Source: an uncultured Eubacteriales bacterium (GTDB lineage: Bacteria; Bacillota; Clostridia; Oscillospirales; Butyricicoccaceae). Taken from it: a stretch of DNA of 6,756 bases. The notes beneath the pieces were generated by a model. The model searched no databases. It had not been told where the DNA came from and saw only the letters and a list, made by a program, of their open reading frames with translations. Made by a program: the position numbers and the translations under genes. The stretch covers positions 1 through 6,756 of the forward strand of contig CATJIY010000128.1 of NCBI GenBank assembly GCA_949740695.1, read 5' to 3'. Of the stretch, positions 4,900 to 6,756 are shown in pieces; position 1 is the stretch's first letter, and the number at the start of each line of letters is the position of its first letter.

Positions 4900-6177
4900 T
4901 CAGCGGGTCTCCAGCTGCTTTTCTGTGGCGGCCAGCAGCGCGCAGGTGCAAAAGACCTGAGCCGCCTCCTTCAATTCTTCCACTGGGGGCAAAGATGGTG
5001 CAATCCGCAGATTGCTGTCCTTTGGATCGTCCCCATACGGATAGGTGGCGCCAGCCGAAGTCATCACCACGCCAGCCTCTTTACAGAGAGCGTGAATACG
5101 CTTGGCACAGCCGGGCATAGCGTCAAAACTGATAAAGTATCCGCCCTTAGGAGTGTGCCAGCTGCCGGCGCCCGTGCCGCCCAGATTGCTCTCCAGCAGA
5201 GAAAGCACCATATCAAACTTGGGTTTGAGCAAGGCGGCGTGCTTTTTCATGTGGGCCTCAATGCCTGCCCGGTCCTTAAAATAGCGGACATGGCGCAGCT
5301 GATTGATCTTATCCGGGCCAATGGCCTGAACGCCCATGATCTTTTTGGTCCAAGCGATGTTGGCGGGAGAAGCGGCCATGGCGGCTACCCCCGCGCCGGC
5401 ATAGGAAATCTTAGAGGTAGAGCAAAACTCCAGCACCCGATCTTCCGCGCCATATTCCTTGGCGGCTTCAAAGACATTCAGCAGTTCCTCATGCTCGTCA
5501 GTAAGATGGTGAACGATATAAGCATTATCCCAGAAAATGCGGAAGTCGGGAGCGGCGGTTTTCATCTTGACAAACCGGCGGACTGTCTGGTCCGAATAAG
5601 TCTTTCCCTCGGGATTGCTGTACTTCGGAACGCACCAGATTCCCTTGACCGCCGGATCCTCCCCGGCTAGCTTTTCCACCAGGGCCATATCCGGGCCGTC
5701 CTCCAGCATAGGCACCGGAATCATCTCCATCCCTAACTGCTGGCAGATCGCAAAATGCCGGTCATAGCCGGGAACCGGACACAACCACTTGACCTTGGCC
5801 TCCTGGCTCCAGGGCTTTCCTTCAGGCGCGCCAAAGACCCACAGACGGAGCATGGCGTCATACATCATAGTCAGGCTGGCGTTACCTCCAGCCATAACCC
5901 AATCCTCAGGCACCTCCAAAATCTCTGCGAAAAGCTTCCGACACTCGGCCAGTCCCTCCAATCCGCCGTAGTTGCGCACATCGGTCTTGCCTGCCTGCAT
6001 CTCCTCGTTGCGGCTTACTGCGGTAAGCATCGGCTCGCACAGGTCCAACTGCGCTTTGCTGGGCTTGCCCCGAGACATGTCCAGCTTAAGTCCCTTGGCC
6101 TTGCAGGCTTCAAAATCCTTTAAAAGTTTCTGCCGGAAAGCTTCCAGTTCGCTCCGGCTTGCCGTCGTCAGATTCAT
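4900..6177 (-). CDS. Aspartate aminotransferase, PLP-dependent fold type I, subgroup Ic
   Basis: Cytoplasmic enzyme predicted to interconvert aspartate plus 2-oxoglutarate with oxaloacetate plus glutamate. At 425 residues it fits the subgroup Ic (Asp_aminotransf, Corynebacterium AspT-like) family. Visible landmarks are the N-terminal DMSRGKPS (33-40) and the phosphate-binding GGNASL (97-102). Asn188 lies in KYSNPEGKTYS, and Asp217 and Tyr220 in FWDNAY (215-220) hold the cofactor. Lys256 in CSTSKISYAG is the Schiff-base lysine, and Arg391 in SNLRIAPS binds the substrate carboxylate. All key residues are present. The ATG at 6177 overlaps the pantothenate kinase stop as ATGA, with AAGGAG about 10 bases upstream inside that gene, so translation is coupled. 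A strong terminator follows. Substrate preference (aspartate against other amino acids) is inferred from the family. Confidence 0.93.
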   Translation of the reverse strand: MNLTTASRSELEAFRQKLLKDFEACKAKGLKLDMSRGKPSKAQLDLCEPMLTAVSRNEEMQAGKTDVRNYGGLEGLAECRKLFAEILEVPEDWVMAGGNASLTMMYDAMLRLWVFGAPEGKPWSQEAKVKWLCPVPGYDRHFAICQQLGMEMIPVPMLEDGPDMALVEKLAGEDPAVKGIWCVPKYSNPEGKTYSDQTVRRFVKMKTAAPDFRIFWDNAYIVHHLTDEHEELLNVFEAAKEYGAEDRVLEFCSTSKISYAGAGVAAMAASPANIAWTKKIMGVQAIGPDKINQLRHVRYFKDRAGIEAHMKKHAALLKPKFDMVLSLLESNLGGTGAGSWHTPKGGYFISFDAMPGCAKRIHALCKEAGVVMTSAGATYPYGDDPKDSNLRIAPSLPPVEELKEAAQVFCTCALLAATEKQLETR

Positions 6178-6756
6178 TTCCTTGATTCTCCTTCTCCATA
6201 TAACGCAGCACCAATGGCGGTGCTGAATTCCGAATGTTCGGGGACAATGTAACGGACGCCGTATAAGTCCTCCAGCCCCCGGATGACCTGCTGGGCTGCT
6301 TTCATGCGGCTCAGCGTACCAGTAAGAATAACAGCATCCACCTGATGTTCCCGGGCGGCCATCATAGCAAAAATGCCCACCGTTTGAAACACCATATTGA
6401 TAACCCCCATGGCAAAGTCAGCGTCCCCGGCCTCGTCGCTGATCTTTCCAAAATTAGAGGCAGTCGTTTTGTTATTCATATTCGCCAGCTGACGGTCGTG
6501 ACTGATATCTCCTATGGTCAAATCCACCCGGTTGGCGTCCCCCCGGGTGGCCAACTCAGCGATATGCTCATAACTGCTGGTGCCCAGCATTTTTCCACAA
6601 AGGCCCAGGATGGTGCCGCCGCCTACGCCGCTGCCGTTGATGTACCGGATGTCCTCTCCCGAAACATAGGTCAGAGCGGTGCCGGTTCCCATGCTCACCA
6701 CAATACAATGATCCAGACCAGAGACATACCTGCCCCCCAGACCAATGGCCCGGAAC
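6174..6756 (-). CDS. coaW: Type II pantothenate kinase (CoaW-like), 5' end beyond the window
   Basis: The last 193 residues of an ATP-dependent pantothenate kinase of the eukaryote/Staphylococcus-like (Fumble) class, which makes 4'-phosphopantothenate, the first step of CoA synthesis. The frame is open to the window edge and begins FRAIGLGGRYVSGL, so the true start is outside; a GTG at 6701 is internal. Conserved pieces are SMGTGTAL, a nucleotide-binding loop of the ASKHA fold, and NGSGVGGGTILGL. GVINMVFQTVGIFAMMAAREH and the adenosine-side VILTGTLSRMKAAQQVI lie further along. S. aureus CoaW has about 267 residues, so roughly 70 are missing here. Type II enzymes are typically insensitive to CoA feedback. 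The stop TGA overlaps the aminotransferase ATG. Aspartate is the source of beta-alanine in pantothenate, so a metabolic link between the pair is possible but indirect. Confidence 0.92.
   Translation of the reverse strand, partial: FRAIGLGGRYVSGLDHCIVVSMGTGTALTYVSGEDIRYINGSGVGGGTILGLCGKMLGTSSYEHIAELATRGDANRVDLTIGDISHDRQLANMNNKTTASNFGKISDEAGDADFAMGVINMVFQTVGIFAMMAAREHQVDAVILTGTLSRMKAAQQVIRGLEDLYGVRYIVPEHSEFSTAIGAALYGEGESRK

Overview
The window looks like chromosomal DNA from a mid-GC Gram-positive anaerobe of the class Clostridia, probably an Oscillospiraceae/Ruminococcaceae-type gut bacterium. The case rests on strong AGGAGG-like ribosome sites, sigma-A-like promoters, a type II pantothenate kinase, a subgroup Ic aspartate aminotransferase, a DUF4367 membrane protein and a TPR plus chitobiase-C-terminal-like surface protein. 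This placement is made from gene content read by eye, not from a database search.

Left part (1-1975). The first bases hold the start of a minus-strand gene that runs off the window. Next is a minus-strand spermine/spermidine acetyltransferase of the BltD type. It is divergent from ychF, a P-loop ATPase of the Obg-related family, on the plus strand. The shared 150-bp spacer carries a good ychF promoter and two perfect inverted repeats. ychF ends at a clear intrinsic terminator.

Middle (1976-3610). The T-run of the ychF terminator abuts the ATG of a plus-strand gene for a membrane-anchored TPR protein. That gene is split by an in-frame TGA at codon 38, so it is either a pseudogene or holds a sequence error. 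Converging on it from the right, only 6 bp away, is a minus-strand pair that overlaps by 8 bases: an XRE regulator and a 75-residue zinc-ribbon protein. The stretch 3267-3610 carries no convincing gene. It holds three terminator hairpins, one of which points in the plus direction although no plus-strand gene lies directly before it.

Right-centre (3543-4817). A probable two-gene minus-strand operon has its own promoter, with an inverted repeat lying across the -35, and its own terminator. The first gene is a DUF4367-type single-pass membrane protein, a family usually found next to an ECF sigma factor, although none is present here. The second is a small secreted cysteine-containing protein. 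The membrane protein changes base composition sharply (about 52% to 36% GC by hand count) where it leaves the membrane.

Right end (4851-6756). A minus-strand operon contains the 3' two thirds of a type II pantothenate kinase. It overlaps by ATGA an aspartate aminotransferase of subgroup Ic, and a strong terminator follows.

Most of the window is ordinary housekeeping DNA. The less ordinary parts are the interrupted TPR gene with its terminator/start overlap, the mosaic DUF4367 gene with its secreted partner, and the orphan plus-strand terminator behind the XRE/zinc-ribbon pair. I saw no tRNA, rRNA, CRISPR array or insertion sequence, and no clearly new system.
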